In this document: in pieces, positions 1-14,229 of the stretch
How positions within the stretch are numbered: position 1 is the stretch's first letter
How the letters are laid out: each line of letters opens with the position of its first letter
Source: Polytrichum commune
Lineage: Eukaryota > Streptophyta > Polytrichopsida > Polytrichales > Polytrichaceae
Assembly: GCA_950295325.1 (NCBI GenBank)
Contig: OX485804.1
Span: 42,954,429 to 43,018,428, forward strand
Direction: 5' to 3'
Length of the DNA: 64,000 nucleotides
Translations under genes and position numbers: made by a program
Notes under the pieces: model-generated
Told to the model about the DNA's origin: nothing
What the model saw: the letters and a program-made list of their open reading frames with translations, nothing else
Database searches by the model: none

Positions 1-2478
1 CATGGTTTCCTTATTCAACTTTTGCTCTTCCTCTAGCTCTTTCATTGTAACAGTGCGCAAGCTTCGACATATGCGTTGCATGGTTACGGAAAGAGAGTTT
101 AGCAACAATTGTTGCTCCTTGCTATCCCCACAACTCGGAGGGAGGAAGAATTCTAGAATGAAGTCATCATTTCCAGTGTGGACACTTCGCAACCGGATCG
201 CCACAGCTGCTGTGAGACCAAACCACTTGGCATAGTGGCCAAGTGGATACTCCACCTTAGTGAGATTCTTCACATCAGAATCAAATACAGGTTGGTTTGA
301 CAACAAGGCCTTTCCAGGAACACCCTGGTCTTTCTCCATGCTATGCTCCAGACATGCTCGACGGAAACCCCACATACGCCCATCACTGACATAGCATGGG
401 CCATCTCGAGTTCGGAGGGTGAAGCTACTACAAGGGCTCATGGAACTGCTATGGCTTACACAAGTGCCTCCATTCTCAATCATAGTTGTTTGTTTCTCAC
501 CGTTCTCGTTTTTCATATCTGCACAACTACTGTTGCATCCAGGAATCCAAGTTTGGGCCAGCGGGAGCTTATGGGTCTCACAAACTGCTGTCAAGACTTC
601 TGCTATCTCAGCAAGTGCAGCTTGCCTACCTTGTGAGCAACTCTGTAGAAACATGGCCCAAAATGCAAGATCATTAGCACCTTGCAAACCTCCCTAAACC
701 TTGCCAGCAATAAATCAAATCTTTGGTAAAATCGTGACATTTCTTGAACAAACATCCAAACGTGGTGCTACCATAGACAAACTACAACTTCGCAATGATA
801 ATATGGCCCAAATTTGGTAGTGTGTGAAATACAAGCATACCTCTGGCATGGCAGGCTCCAAAGCTTCCGGACATGTTAGATTCACAGCCTATAAGAGGCA
901 ACAATGTCGTGAGTACACCACCATTGGGAATATGAAGACATGCCTAGGACCAAAAGGTGGTGTGTCCTCAACACGAGCTTGTCAAATAAACAAACTTTTC
1001 TTCTACTCTTGGTAAACTTAAGGTGAGATACCCACACCAAGATTCAATTCCCGCTACAAGGATAAAGGTAGGTTTGCATTGAGCTATGCATGTCAAGGTC
1101 TGCAAAGTTCACCATCAATTACAAACACACTGAACCCAAGCATATCAATAACTGATCATGAGAGGTGAAGAGAAAGGATCACCTGAAGAGCTCGATGTAT
1201 GATTTCAACATCTGGACCATACTGGACCTTCTCTGCACGGCCAACTAATTCGATCACAGCAAGACACTTGCGGGTGAGAGGATCAAACACAGGCACTGCT
1301 ATTGAGCCGCGAACATCACATCGTTGTGCCTCCTGCACACGCGAGTACTCTTGGCTTGTGTAGAATTGCACATTTGGAGTCCACTCTGGTGTCTGGTTTT
1401 GGAAAACACGTGCCGGAAGGCCCAAGACATTGCCTAGCTCCTTCTCTATTGGAAATTCAAAGCTCTCCGAGACGCTCCTGTAAAGCCACAGCTGATCATT
1501 TTTATGTTCCAGAACATAAGGTTGTTCCTTTGAGGTCAAATAGGTCTTGTTCCCTTTCGTCACAGGCATCCATAATTGCGCTAACATGTCCACTCGCGTC
1601 CGCCCTATGAACCTTAGTGCTTGAGTCATCCGGTCTCGAAGCAAGAATGGTGGCCTTGGCCCTCGCAAAACCCCTCGACTCTTCCTATTGCCCATTTGAT
1701 CACCAGTCTGCAGCTTAATCATTTCTGAGTCGTTTACTACTTCTAATGATTTCTCCTCTTCCCTTCGATTCCCACACTGTGAAGAAGGCGAAGAATTCTT
1801 TCTCGCATCGCAACTCCCACCTTGTGACCCTTGCACGACACTTGCATTCCTCACATAGCTACATTGTAACGATGACAAATTCAGGCTTGCATGATCCCTG
1901 CTCGATGTGTCTTCCGCACCAAAATTATTGTCCGACAGTAGCATGTGCGTCAAACTACCCACACTCCCTACCGAATCACTGGCCGAAGTTACAGCTCGTT
2001 GTGTGAAGCTTAGTGACACGGGACTTGAGTGTGAATTTGCATCGGATGCATGACGATGTTGTGGAAAGTATTCATGTTGTTGTTGATGATTGCTTGCGGC
2101 CGAGATGTTGATGTTGGAATTGCCATTTGAGTACATTGGTGACAAACCAGAGGTAATGGGGGAGGGAGAGGAGTTAAAATAGTTGAGACATGGCATTCCA
2201 TAATCCCCACCTTGGTTGTTCCCTCCCATCCCCCATCCATCCCCCAATTGATCCGACAAAGGATCCAAATCCATTAGATCCGTGAGCATGCTTTCATCCA
2301 ACATGAACTTGGGAGGTTGATCCCCTTCGGTTACAACTCCCCCTCGCATTGGGGGCCCTAACTCCAAGCCCACCGGTGAGGACATCAATTGTTGCCCGTA
2401 TGCCTGGAAATCTGTCGACCGCCACCGTGGTGTACATGCATGTTGATACCTCTGATCGTTCAAATGTGGCAATTCCAT
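1..2478 (-). CDS. NIN-like protein (NLP) transcription factor, 5' part
   Basis: Nitrate-responsive nuclear transcription factor of the RWP-RK/NLP family. Two exons are visible: 1183-2478 (432 codons) and 1-693 (231 codons, running in frame off the left edge), joined across a phase-0 GT-AG intron (CAG|gtgatc ... tttag|GGA). The first part is a low-complexity N-terminal region with an acidic LTDLMDLDPL stretch. It is followed by the NLP amino-terminal GAF-like region, with the family blocks MTQALRFIGRT, QLWMPVTKG, SIAVPVFDP and CLAVIELV. Exon 2 has ALAEIAEVLTAVCETHKLPL, WGFRRACLEHS, GVPGKALLSNQPVF, YPLGHYAKWFGL and LEFFLPPS, all typical of NLPs. The RWP-RK and PB1 domains lie beyond the window. 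Start: an in-frame TAG at 2542-2544 leaves ATG 2478 as the first in-frame ATG, unless an unseen 5' exon is spliced in. Family membership is secure; which NLP it is cannot be told. Confidence 0.93.
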
Positions 2479-2629
2479 AGCTCCTGATGATCCTATGCCA
2501 ATAACAAGCCACTCCGTCACATTGGCTCTTGCAGACAACTTCTATCTTCTTGGCAGCTTCACCTGACCCAAACATTCGCCCAACACACCACTTCAATGCT
2601 TTTTCTTCACCCTCAACCCTCCATGCCAT
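2294..2629 (-). promoter_or_regulatory. Possible overlapping uORF in the NLP leader
   Basis: An ATG at 2629, in a different frame from the NLP start, opens a 111-codon frame that passes through the NLP ATG at 2478 and stops at 2294. If the transcript leader includes 2479-2629, ribosomes starting here would miss the main start, which would repress NLP translation. Whether this stretch is transcribed or is part of a 5' intron cannot be seen. Confidence 0.3.
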
Positions 2630-5600
2630 TGCTCAATCTCACTACCCACAATATTGAAAGCTAATGAACCCATACGTTTTGATTGCTCATACAAATAGGT
2701 ACAACATGGCTAGGATTTTGCAAGTATGACACGCAACAAATTGATTCTTCACATGAAATTAAAGTGAGCTAACAAATAATGATAGGTTATCCAAGAAGAA
2801 TTGCCTTGTGAGGTGCACTAAGACAAACTAGCTACAAATAACTTAGTAGTCATTGTTGCAAAGGATGAGGTCTACCTAGGCGCGAGTCATACGATGGGCC
2901 ATTGAATTGAGGATCCGCAGACTCCTCCCAATGTTGTCATCAACACCATGTGGCTGCAAGACAAGCTGGTCTTCAAAAGTGTGACATAATTTCACAAGGG
3001 ACACATGTCCAGGTGAACACATAAACTACTACAAGCCACCACTATTTTGAAAAACATCTCAAAGCTTGACAGTTCATGTATTATACCAACACATTAAGAA
3101 CAATATAAGCTTGTTTATATTCTAATCTTGTGTCAAGTGCAATAACACATCTATCCATGTTCATCATCTTGTAAAAGGTGAAATCTCTAATAAAAACCGA
3201 GTTGCCGCATAGGTGATACATTTATAAACAATAGACGAGTGATCTTACAGTCATGTTCTAGGCATGAAGAAGAATTTGCCACTGTGAGTGCAGATGTTGA
3301 GGATTTGAAACACCAAACTCTTTTGTATCCAAAAGAGTGCGCTTAACCTCCTCACTGCTCTCTCCCAACTGACTTAGTCTCTTTGTGGACATTAACAATC
3401 GGCTCCTACAATTAACTCCAGACTACACAGAGGCAAAGCAAATACTCTTGTCAGAGGACTAAATCAAAATATGATCCGATACAAAGGAGTTTTGCAAACC
3501 ACATGTAATATATTGACCAGGTGGATATAGCCCAATTTATGCTTAACATGGTGAAATAAGTTGTAAGAGCAAATGAACATATACAAACATATTGACGCAA
3601 TGTTAACAACCAATTGGCATATCAACTGCAAAGAATGTTTGGTAAGGTGACTAACTTCTGTAACCTATGAAGAGAACCTAAAATCAAAAGGTAAAAACAA
3701 AAAAGCGGAATAAAAATCGAAACAACTCACATACAATTTAAAAGTAAAACTAGACTCGAACATGGCAATATTATTATTTACATCAAAAAGAGATGAGAAT
3801 AATTGGTCTTGTGTACATGAGATGAGCCCAGAAGCATGCAACCATGTTTATATGGACAAACGTGTTGATGAACTTAAATATCATGACACTAATCCCATTG
3901 ATTATATCTGTGACCCACAACATACATAACAAATTTGTTCACATAGTCTTCATTTTCAGACAAAAAGGAAAGTTACTGGAGGAGAGCAGAACCATCTAAA
4001 TGACAAGAAGGTTGAGGGGATACATTGACATGATAACCCATTCCAGGCTCAAGATCATCTCTTAACTTGAGCAGCAAGTTGGCTTTTTGAGTTGCAGGTA
4101 GGCTATGGGCCTCCACATCCATGGGCCGAACCTACACATTCAGCTTAAGAATGTTAGATCTCTTGAGAGGTAACTTAATCCTAGGATTCAAGGTTTTCAG
4201 CTGAAATCAAACTTAGCCTCAGCCTTTCATGTGTGGGAACCAAATCTTGATATTTAAGTTCATCAACACATGCCCACCAATAATTAGAGATTACTGGTGA
4301 GAGCACCAGATATAATCACTGGAAGACATCCAGAAACTCTGACAACCGCTTTGATGCATCAAAAACAAGACCATCATGTGGAACGAACAATGTCAATCAT
4401 TCAACTATGAGGTAGGACACATACGAGAGACTCTGACCCATCCAGTCCAGTCTTGAGCTTTGTATTCTTGTGCCTTCGGTCCTCTGCAACCGAGGACATG
4501 AACACAACACCATAGCTCATCAATCTTGAACCCAAAAAATACGTACTGAAATCAGCGAGAAGACAGCATAAATGCTAGTTTTAAAGGAATAGCATTGAGC
4601 TGCATCACGCCTACTTTGTCACAGGACAAACCTTCGTAAACCATTTGCAGGTCACCGTACAAATCTCAATACAAAATGGTGCAAAAAGACTATTGAATCG
4701 AGGTGTTTTTGATAAACAAACTCGAAAGAAAACAAAATGAACTAATAAGTACACATGCACAGTGAGCCTGGACCACATTTAAAAAGTCCAAAGAGGGAAC
4801 AGAAAAAGCTTCCCACTTCAGAGATAAAATAATCCGGTTCTCTTATCTGTTGAATATCAGGTAACGACAGTATTACATGGAAAGGTTTCAAATGTTTCTA
4901 GGGTGTGGAAAACATCCATTGTTTTAAAAAGGTGTTTTGTCAAACCGAATCTACCTCTCCCCAGCAGAAAAGAGTATCGCAGTATGGTACAAGTACGAAT
5001 TCTTCAAGGTCTTTGACGATTTTCCTTAAATTTGCCTCTTGAAACCCTCACTCCCGGGTTGTGGTAAGGGCAACACTAATCACGACTATTGGTGATAAGA
5101 AGTGGGTTTCGAGACCGTATAATTGGAAGCTTCCTTCTTGAGTGCGAAAGGCATCTGCTTGGGATCATACCGAGACAGATCAAATAAGTAGGAAATGTTC
5201 AATTCTGAAGCATGTTTGGACTATCAGGTACACTATCAGGTTTCGACTCCCCTTCGAGCAGCACTTGCTGTCAGAAATCCAAGGTTTCAATTCCGTGATT
5301 CTCAAAGAAGCTTTTGGAGGATCCTGATAGCCCAAGTAGAACCACAGGTTGCAATCGCGCCTCGTAACCCGTCTTCTCTCTTCTTCCATTGCCTCATAAC
5401 CCTTGCCTCATAACCCTCTTTTCTCTCCTCTCTCCTCCTGCTTCCCAAACTTGTAAGCTGAGCCAAACATCAGGCTCAGGAGATCGTCAAGCCAGTATAC
5501 TCCCAATGCACGTCTCCAAATGTTTTTTTCCCACTGGTTGCCTACATCAGTAAGTGCTTCAAGACTTTTCTCGTGACCTTCAAATTGTCTTTGCCTACAG

Positions 5601-8568
5601 CTCTGCTGTTGCTATTCCTCCTTCACAAATACACCAGGATCGCAATGCTTCGTCTCGGTGTTCTCACTTTCCACACCAAATGCTGCTATTAACCCATAAC
5701 AATAGCCTGCTGGATTGATCCGCCGGATTACCAAACATGTCCTATGTAGTGATCAAAATTTCTGTGTTGTGATGAAGTCAGTCTGCTATCCTCCTACACC
5801 TCCCCTTCAAGGCCCTACCTCCCTCAAAACTTCACTACTTCATCATGCCAAGTGTACTAAAACAAGAGTGTTCAAACTCTGGTAACGGGTGAGGTACTAA
5901 AGAAAAGGAACCACCAGATTAGAGCAAAGTTACAAACTCAAAAGATTTCGCCAGAAATCATGTATGATTTCACTTCCGATCATCAGCCAAGAAGGTCTAC
6001 TAAGTTGTTGGCCTCGCAAAACAAAAAAAAATGGGTGAAAGGCACAGAACTGAAAGTTGAATCAGACCCCCGGAATATTCATTTGATACCTCGATCAGAC
6101 TGCAAGCAGTGAGCTTTAAGAGGGTCACTGAAATTAATGTATGGAACTATGATCACCTCAAGTCATACTAGAGCACTAACTTACAATTTGCCAGCTTCAA
6201 CAACCCCGGGCCCGAAATTCCATCTGTTCCAAAATGTGGAGGACTGGCGTCCTAGATTCAGTTGTGCGCAGATTCAGCAATTAGAGCAAAGGCCATTCAG
6301 TTGTTGCAGAATTCTTCAAGCAGAAATTATTTTGGTCGCAAGCGTGTGATTTCCTTAAAGTTTGTCTCTCTTTCCAAAGTAACGATGTTGGGCGAATGTG
6401 AATCACAGTGGTGTAAGTAACGATCTTCCCCACTTAATAGTAAGATCAGATTCCAGAGCCCCAAAAGTTCATCTAGTCTGAAGTAGTCGTTGTGATTGCA
6501 CAGGATTTTGCCGCAAACTTTAGATGTTCACCGACCATAACCCTTCAAGTCTTAGACTTCAATTCACCTTATTTACACTGATATCAACTTAGCGCTGACA
6601 ACACCCAATCAGAGTAGGAACACTCTAGACTTGCAATTACCCACAACCGAAAGGAGGTATTAGGTTAGGTCCCGCAATTGCAAACCACCCCAGGGTTTGT
6701 AGAATGTTTAAATCGAAGCAGATGATGTGCAGGCTGAGTGAGTACCTTGTCATGCACCGTGGGCTGGCAGGGATCGTCGATGCAGGCAGGTCGGCCACGG
6801 GCGATCGATGGGGTAAACTACTCTGGATGCAATCTACTGCTGCTGATGATGATTTTTTCTTCACCTGATCGCCACACGTGCGTGTAAGTCGAGGTTAGTG
6901 CGTCCGAAACCTGGAAGCAGCTCCTGATGTGCGACAGCCTAACCTGATGATCGCTTTGATAAGTTAGAGTTTCCGGATCAGTAGCCTAGCTAGCTGGGTT
7001 GCAGAACATTTGGAAAGACGGAGCTAAAGTGTTGGTGCGAACGGACATCTGCTTCAGACTCACTCAGTTGGGCCCCACTTCAGTTTACAGGCAGGCACCT
7101 CATGGCCTAGGGGCCCTAGAGTCCCAATGTGAGTAATAAGATGGGTTTCTTGTTCTTTTTTTAGTGTTGTTTTTTAAAAGGAGGTAACTTGAATTTTACC
7201 TACAGTCCGCCCTCGATATGTGTTACCCGATAACTGCTAAGATCGCATAGGTGCGTGTTGAGGAAAATTTTCGCTCCCTGGAAAAACTTCAAAAACACAC
7301 ACTAGTACTAAGTATTAACTGTTGGTTGTTAAGAGAATTCATAAAAAATTATGCTCCCCTCTTCGATGGATTCACCTCAATAGTGTTAACCTGGATGAAA
7401 GTGAGGCTATGAAAATTTATAACTTGGATGAAAGTAAATAAATGAGAAGGAAATTACATGTAATCCTTGATAAGAGATGATATTGTTGGCAATGAACCTA
7501 TTGAAGAAGCTGACAATGTGCAGCTTGGTGGTGTGGTGGTGGATAGAGCCTAAGTACTTAGTTCTTGAGTTCTAGCCTAATGAACCCATCTTGAGGAACA
7601 AGTACCCTGAATATTTGATTGTTGGTTCATCTAACCATTTTTAATCATGGGAGGGAAGTGTCACTTGCAAGTGAACTTGAATTGACATGTGTATAGTTGC
7701 CCATTGGCAAGGAAAATGACTCCCAAGTAGCGCCTTACCAATCATTGTAGCACCTTGATGTTTGAGAATGGAATTAGATGGCTATGATCAACTAAGTTAG
7801 GCGATAACTATTGAACCTACCTTAGTTAATCACCGTTGACTAAGGCTTAGTAATCACAACGCTTGGATGCCTAAGAAATAGAAGGCGTGTGTGGCCACAC
7901 ATATAATAAGATAACCACCACCACCTTCTTTAAGAGGACTTCTACTTAAAATATGCACTAGTAGGCAGTGCAATCACAAGTTTGCACTTGAACTATGTGG
8001 CCCGGGATACTTTGCTTTTGTCATGGGATATAATCCATGAATCATGTGCGTTTTCCCTTTTTGTTGAATCTTTTTGGAATGATGAGAAGAGGGGTACTAG
8101 TGCCAATGAATCAAGTTTCAACATGGGACCCAACCCCAACAATATAGTCTTTGAACAATCACCTTTGACTTTACCAATGAACACTGCACTTAATATGATA
8201 TTTAGTGTCATATGGTATTTTATGTCACTATGACAAATTTTTGGATGACACTTCTTAGGAATAAGTGAACAAATATCATCATGGATGATGAATGAGTTCA
8301 TCCATTGCCCAAAACACCACCTTCTCTTGTCAGCAACTTGTAATGAAATATTGTCATGGATGATTGTCATTTGGATGAAAATATCACTTGGTAAGTGACT
8401 ATAATTGCAACACGACAAATCTATAATCAACCAACAAATTTACAAGGAATGACAAATAATGTTGGGTTAACACTCAGTGTTGTTGACATTACACCGTGGT
8501 TTAAAATCAGTATTGAGCAGGACGATTAGAATCGGTGACACTAAATATCAAATTTAGTGTAGTTCATT

Positions 8569-8607
<39 letters not shown>

Positions 8608-9640
8608 ATCTCCAAGTAGGTGTTGGGTCCACAAATGAAAGCCTTTGTTGGCTTTTTATTTTATATCATCTTATTTTGCTAAACATTTTTAGCATAACGG
8701 GATAGGGGTACAATGTCAATGGAACAATTATTCACCCTCACCTTTGGCAATCAAACACTTATTCATGCAAAATATTATTAATTGGGGAAAACCATGGTCT
8801 TTTATTCTACGTATAAACTTAGCCACTTGGACTGTGATCCTAGGATCAAAGTACGTGATGCATAAATTTAGTTCAATTTCAGCCTGACTTTGAAGTGGAT
8901 GGGAAAAAAAAGGGTAAGCTTGACTAGTAGGTCTAGAAAGAGAACTTACTAATACAAACTTCATAGGATAAATATTATTACCAAGTTAGCACCCACAACA
9001 ACCACCACACAATAAATAAGACAATCACCCAACATTTACTAGGGGAGGTTGGGTCCACTTAGAAATTATTGATGCCAGTCATATCACAAGATTATAGAGG
9101 TGGGAGCCGCGATTCAATTTATGCTTGAAATTTTAGTCGATGGAAGAGAAGGAGTAAGTTGTACAACGTTTGGCATGGAAACATATGAATACAAAATTCA
9201 TAGTAAAGATGAATATTGTTAATTATCATGCGAGTCATAAGGTGGATGGTCATAAGTGGCTCATTTTCTTGATCATACCTCTACATTTGATTGGTACATG
9301 GCTTGGTGAGGATCAAAGAGCAAACACCATAAAAGACACGTGTTTAAAAGAGATTGGACTCTACACTCAATAGTGAAGAGATTGAGAGGACCTATGTATC
9401 TAGTTAACAAATCAACAAACATGCACTTGCAATAACCATAACCAAATCAGGGGAGGTCTGACTTTCAATCCGGTGTTTGCATGTGTTTCATTGTAGATTT
9501 TCTGATGCAACACGAGTTTTGTTGTGTACATCTCTCTCATCGGTAGAAGTTGGAGAGCATGAAAAACGAACCATATAACACCCACACACTTCATCGCATG
9601 AAGCAGGAGCCTTGATTCGATTTCAGCCTGAATTTTGAAG
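2630..9640. other. NLP 5' flank, no gene found
   Basis: I find no convincing protein gene here on either strand; the open frames are short and lack recognisable motifs. On the minus strand, 6735-6870 is relatively GC-rich and ends in a good donor-like site (CATGACAAG|gtactc), so it could be a non-coding 5' exon of the NLP gene; this is a guess. From about 7.1 kb the DNA is AT-rich with fragments of dispersed repeats: a TTTAGTGT-type MITE end near 8550 and a copy of the common dispersed repeat near 9220-9400. Confidence 0.5.
8569..8605. repeat. (AAC)n microsatellite
   Basis: About 12 uninterrupted AAC units, directly downstream of a MITE-like end (TTTAGTGTAG). Simple-sequence repeat in intergenic DNA. 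Confidence 0.95.
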
Positions 9641-9699
9641 AGGAGGAGTAAGATGTACAAGACTTCAGAAAGAGAGAGCCTTGCCAGCAATTCCAAGCT

Positions 9700-10250
9700 T
9701 CATACTCGCTCACACCCTTGCAGGACGAGTTTGTTAAGAATCACGATTGTTAATTCGCACCGGTCCCGCAACAGCAACCGGAAATTAAGGCGAGCAGCTT
9801 GTCCTAAGTGGGCAAGCGTTGGGCCCACGCGGGAAACTTGGGTGATGCGAGTCGAATCGCCGGAACATGGAGGTGGGAGATTAACCGGGGAGGGGAATTG
9901 GGAGGTGCTGTGCAAGCAAGAGGAGTGGATATACTAGCGGAATTCTGTGTAATATAAAGGGACGAGATCAGGGGGGCGGGCATGGGATGCCTGCGCACAT
10001 GGAGACAACCCCAATTCCTTGCGCACGCCCGCGGATCGAGGCACCAGTGGGCTTCCACCTTGCTATTCTCAGGATGCTGCGGTCAAACTCCGTCGCCTTA
10101 TCTCCCTAGATGCTGCACGCACCAAAGGATATCCAGTGTGCTCGGATTAACTGGAGTCTCCCATCCGCGCCTTCCCATCGCTCACGCCTCACCCTCACCC
10201 CTTTTTTAATCCCCTCGCCAGACTTTTGGGAACGCATCACCCGCAAATCA
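9700..10250. other. GC-rich island in gene-free DNA
   Basis: About 550 bp clearly richer in G+C and in CpG than its surroundings, with a TATA-like string (AATATAAAGG near 9950 on the plus strand; CTTTATATTA on the minus strand). No protein motif is recognised in its short open frames on either strand. It could be a promoter or first exon of an unrecognised transcript, or a piece of an old transposon. Confidence 0.3.
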
Positions 10251-11905
10251 CTGCCTGCTGGTTGGCTTTGCTAGCAGCGACCTTAACTTATTACTGCCAC
10301 CATCTCACCAGTGCCAACTACCGGCCGCATGCAACTCCGATGCCATGTAATGAGGTCCGCGGCTGTTATTGGGTTCGGTTTTCATGATCTCTAACTTCTA
10401 CCGATTAGATTCACGCAACAATACTTGGGTCGCATCAGCACATCTCCGGTGAAGCGTTTGCAGACACTGCAGTGAAAATCGGACCTCCTCTGATTAAGTT
10501 ATGCTTATCGGAAGTGCACGTTTCTTGACTTCCTAACTGGATACATAGATCCTCTCAATTGTGTTCACTAGGGAGTGTAAAGTAGTTATTAGTATTTGAG
10601 GACGCAGTCCGATCTCGTTTAAACATGTGCTTTCATGATGTTCTCTTCTTGATCCTCACCAAACCACATACCAATCGAATCTAGGGTCTGATTAAGAAAA
10701 CAAGCCACTTAAGATCCATTTACTCTAGACAAGCCTCCTTTTTGCACTTACCACAAGCAAAACCTAGAAAAGCATATAAAATTTGAAATTAATCTTGCTT
10801 GTGGAAAGAAAAGCAAAAAGCAAAAATGGAAAACAATAGTTTAACATAAAAACAATTGATTTGGATAGTAATTGTATTTTGTTGGATATTCTTGATTGGA
10901 AGGAAGTGCACTTTTCAAGCACAACTTTATTCTTGTACACTAGCAGTTAGTAGAGAAGACCGCGAAACTTGTCCTACTAGCATAAACAAGTATCCTCGTA
11001 AAACTTTTAAAGGTATAAATCGCCCCTCCACTTTTGCTTGAGCTTTAGAATTGCCATTGTACATGACACGTAAACCTTCTCCTTGGGTATGTAGGACACA
11101 CTCTTTCTTTAGGTTCTCCGCAGTGTAATCATCTACAACCATGCCAACTATGGTGTCAAACTTGAAGTTGTTTATGAATTTGCTTTGGTTTTCCCATTGA
11201 ATCTTTGAGTTACAAATTTGTAGGAGCTTTGATTACACTTTGGAAGTCAACCACATGGCTATGGTTTGATGTATTCTATGCAAGGGCAATAGAAACTTAG
11301 GTTGACTCTATTGTTTTGCTTGCATATTCTTGGGGTAACTATTTCTATATTTCTTGCTTGGGATGTTGGCTTAGTTGTACATTGACGATTTCAAGGCGTC
11401 TGTATGTTTCCCAAATTGGGGTTCTCCACACCTAATAATTGGAGATGTGAAAGAGAAACAAGAGCTTGCTATGTCAAAGTTTTTGTACCTTCATTTGAAC
11501 AATTTGTGAAAGGGGATTTTTTTTTCAAAAAACAAGATCATGCTATCAAGAGCCACTTGCGAGCTTCATTGAAGTTGGACACTTTGGATACTTTGATACA
11601 AGTATCATTGTGCGGGATAAAGTTGGAGAATAGGGATTGGAAGACAACATTCAAGTTATGACGCAACATGAAGAATCATAGAGTTCTTAAATTAGACTAA
11701 ATATTGTAAGAATTTCAAACTCCTTTACATATATTCTTGAGAATATGATTTGAACCTCAACTTTGTGCTGGAATTTTAGATTTTGTCAACCCATTACGTG
11801 AAAAGTCATTTTTGAGGTTGTCCATCACATTGAAAAGTAACCAAAAGAGTAACAACCTGTCACATGAAATGAAGGTGGAGCCCTCAAAAAGGAGCACTGA
11901 CAAAG

Positions 11906-11907
<2 letters not shown>

Positions 11908-11954
<47 letters not shown>
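11908..11954. repeat. (TCA)n microsatellite
   Basis: About 15 perfect TCA units. An open frame reads through them as poly-serine but has no other protein-like feature. Confidence 0.95.
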
Positions 11955-14229
11955 GCTCGCTCGCTTCCCACAGACTAAACTTACAATATGTTGATGCCTT
12001 CCCAGGAGATCCGATCCAGTGATCGGGCAGATTTTTGGGCATAATCAGTCGAGATCCTAGTGTTTGCAAGTCCAACCGGTTACATGTTGACATCCTTCGG
12101 TTTTTCTCTATTAATTTGAGGTATATTCCACAAATTCCTCTAAAGTTATCAGTGATTCTCCTGAAGTCTTGATCTTCAACCGGTTGTTTCTCAAACTCAA
12201 CTGGTTCATCTGTAACTAACTGTCGGTTCTCCCTGATCATTGATCCGATCAATCGCAGTTCTTTGTAATTGGGTCTCAGGCTCCCAGCTGGCTGGCTGGT
12301 TGTCGAACTTAGTAATTGCATTCGTGAGCGCAAGTGTAACCTATAATAAGGTTACCAAAGCAGGTCTTAAATGGACACTAAATCTACTAGCTCTGCACCC
12401 ACTTGAGTCTCCTGGGATGTGAAACACGCAGTTAGTGTGAGAAGATTGTCAATTCCAAACCGTGTCCGTACTGATTTGCCTCATAATTTTCCAACCCCAT
12501 GTGAATATCTTATTCATTATCAAAGTCATTGCTTGGTCATACAGGTGTCCCTCAATTATGTCAACTATAATTGAGCTTATAACCAGGTACCTACTTTCAA
12601 GTATGTATCTTGTAAAGACCTTTTTCTAGTGTTGTATGTTCATAGATTCATACTAGTATTTCAATCAGAAAAAGTTGAACATGAAAGGCATGTATACCTT
12701 ATTTGGGTTGTTTGCACTACAAAGGTGGGTTGTGGTTAACTGCCAAAATCAATCACAAGTAAGGTATGTGGGTCATATATGGTTACTCATTTTAATTGGA
12801 CGCCTACATTTGAGTGGTATATTCATGTTTGTATTCAAGAATGGATATCGAAAAGACACATGTTATAATAAGATTGGACTATGTGCTAAACATATAAACA
12901 CCATATTGGGTTCACATGTAAATAAAGTTGGGAGGGGTCTATGTATGTGACTTCCTAAAGATCAGAAAGAGAATATTTCCTTTGACCTACATCTCATTGT
13001 TGATTATAGGACCTGAAATGTCAATATGTATGATTTACAATGAGTGCTAACCATATGAGACATTCCCCGATTACACCTAATGGTCAAAAGTGCATGTGTG
13101 GAGTTGGAAGTGGTCACATGCCTTATGGTTTTTTTCAGTCATACTTGCGGTGTGGGAATCCTTGTGGTCATGGTTGATGGTAAGGTCGGTCTTCCAAATC
13201 ACAATCTATCGATGGACTACCATCATGATTTGTTGACCTTGAATTGTAGTGTTAAAGTGGTGTCCTCAACTTTCTCCCCGGACCTCGGCCTTGAAACTCT
13301 CTAGTGGTGCCACATTGCCATGAATAACCACCATATGGGTAGTTAGCCATGCGGAGAAGTGGGGTTGATAGGGTACATGGTAGTTGTCGTTGTGGTTAGT
13401 ACTTATTGATATGCCTATTTTCCCATGGAAATAGAACTTAAGAAAGTAAACTATGACTACGACTACAACCATGACCATGGCTGCAACCACGACCACCCCT
13501 AAAGTAAATGGCCCTATTGTGTGTGTTATATGGTCACTTTGAGATTGGACTCTTGATTTTGAAGGCTTGTACATGACAAGACTTGTAGTCTAAAAATGGA
13601 GTCATCTAGTTCTTTTGCATAAATAATTGTGAGATCATTCCAAAGCCTTTGTAGATTTAACCTATTGTGGGCACCTCTAAATCCACACAAAAGGATCATT
13701 GGATAAAATTAGTATAACCCTTGTCCCATCAAGACTTGGATTGCAAATCACAAAGATTGTCATTTAAAATTTTCAAATTGAAATTGCAATGCAAAACGTA
13801 TCGAGAGAAAAATAAATATTATCTTAATTTCACTTTGGACAATCACGTATTTAGACCCTCTCAATTGTGTTAACTATTAAACCCACAATAGTTAACATAT
13901 TTTAACCATACAATCCAATCTCATTACAACCTTTGTTTTTTGGTGTCCGTTCTTAACAACAAGTCATGCTAAATGCCTTTCAAAATTAACATATGCTATT
14001 TTATTCAGAAGTGTAACCAAATAAGGGACACAAAAATTAGTATTTTCTTGCCCATGTCAAGAAGATTAGCAAAAGGAAAAAAAATCAAGGGTTGCAGGCC
14101 GTGACAAAAGTGAACTATTACCATCCAAAGGATATCATGCCAAGATTGCGAACTTGTCAAATGTTGCATGCATGCAATGGGAAAGTTCTCTTCAAAGACT
14201 TTATATGTGATTGTGCACACATATGCCGT

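Noticed and set aside
1156-2538. NLP first exon read as a continuous 460-residue ORF from 2538
   Set aside because: The codon at 2538 is TTG, not ATG, and the 3' end runs through a clear splice donor at 1182; the exon is 1183-2478.
7993-8430. 145-codon minus-strand frame
   Set aside because: No recognisable motif, AT-rich, overlaps repeat-like DNA; probably chance.
11812-11994. Poly-serine small protein
   Set aside because: Caused by the TCA microsatellite; nothing else protein-like.
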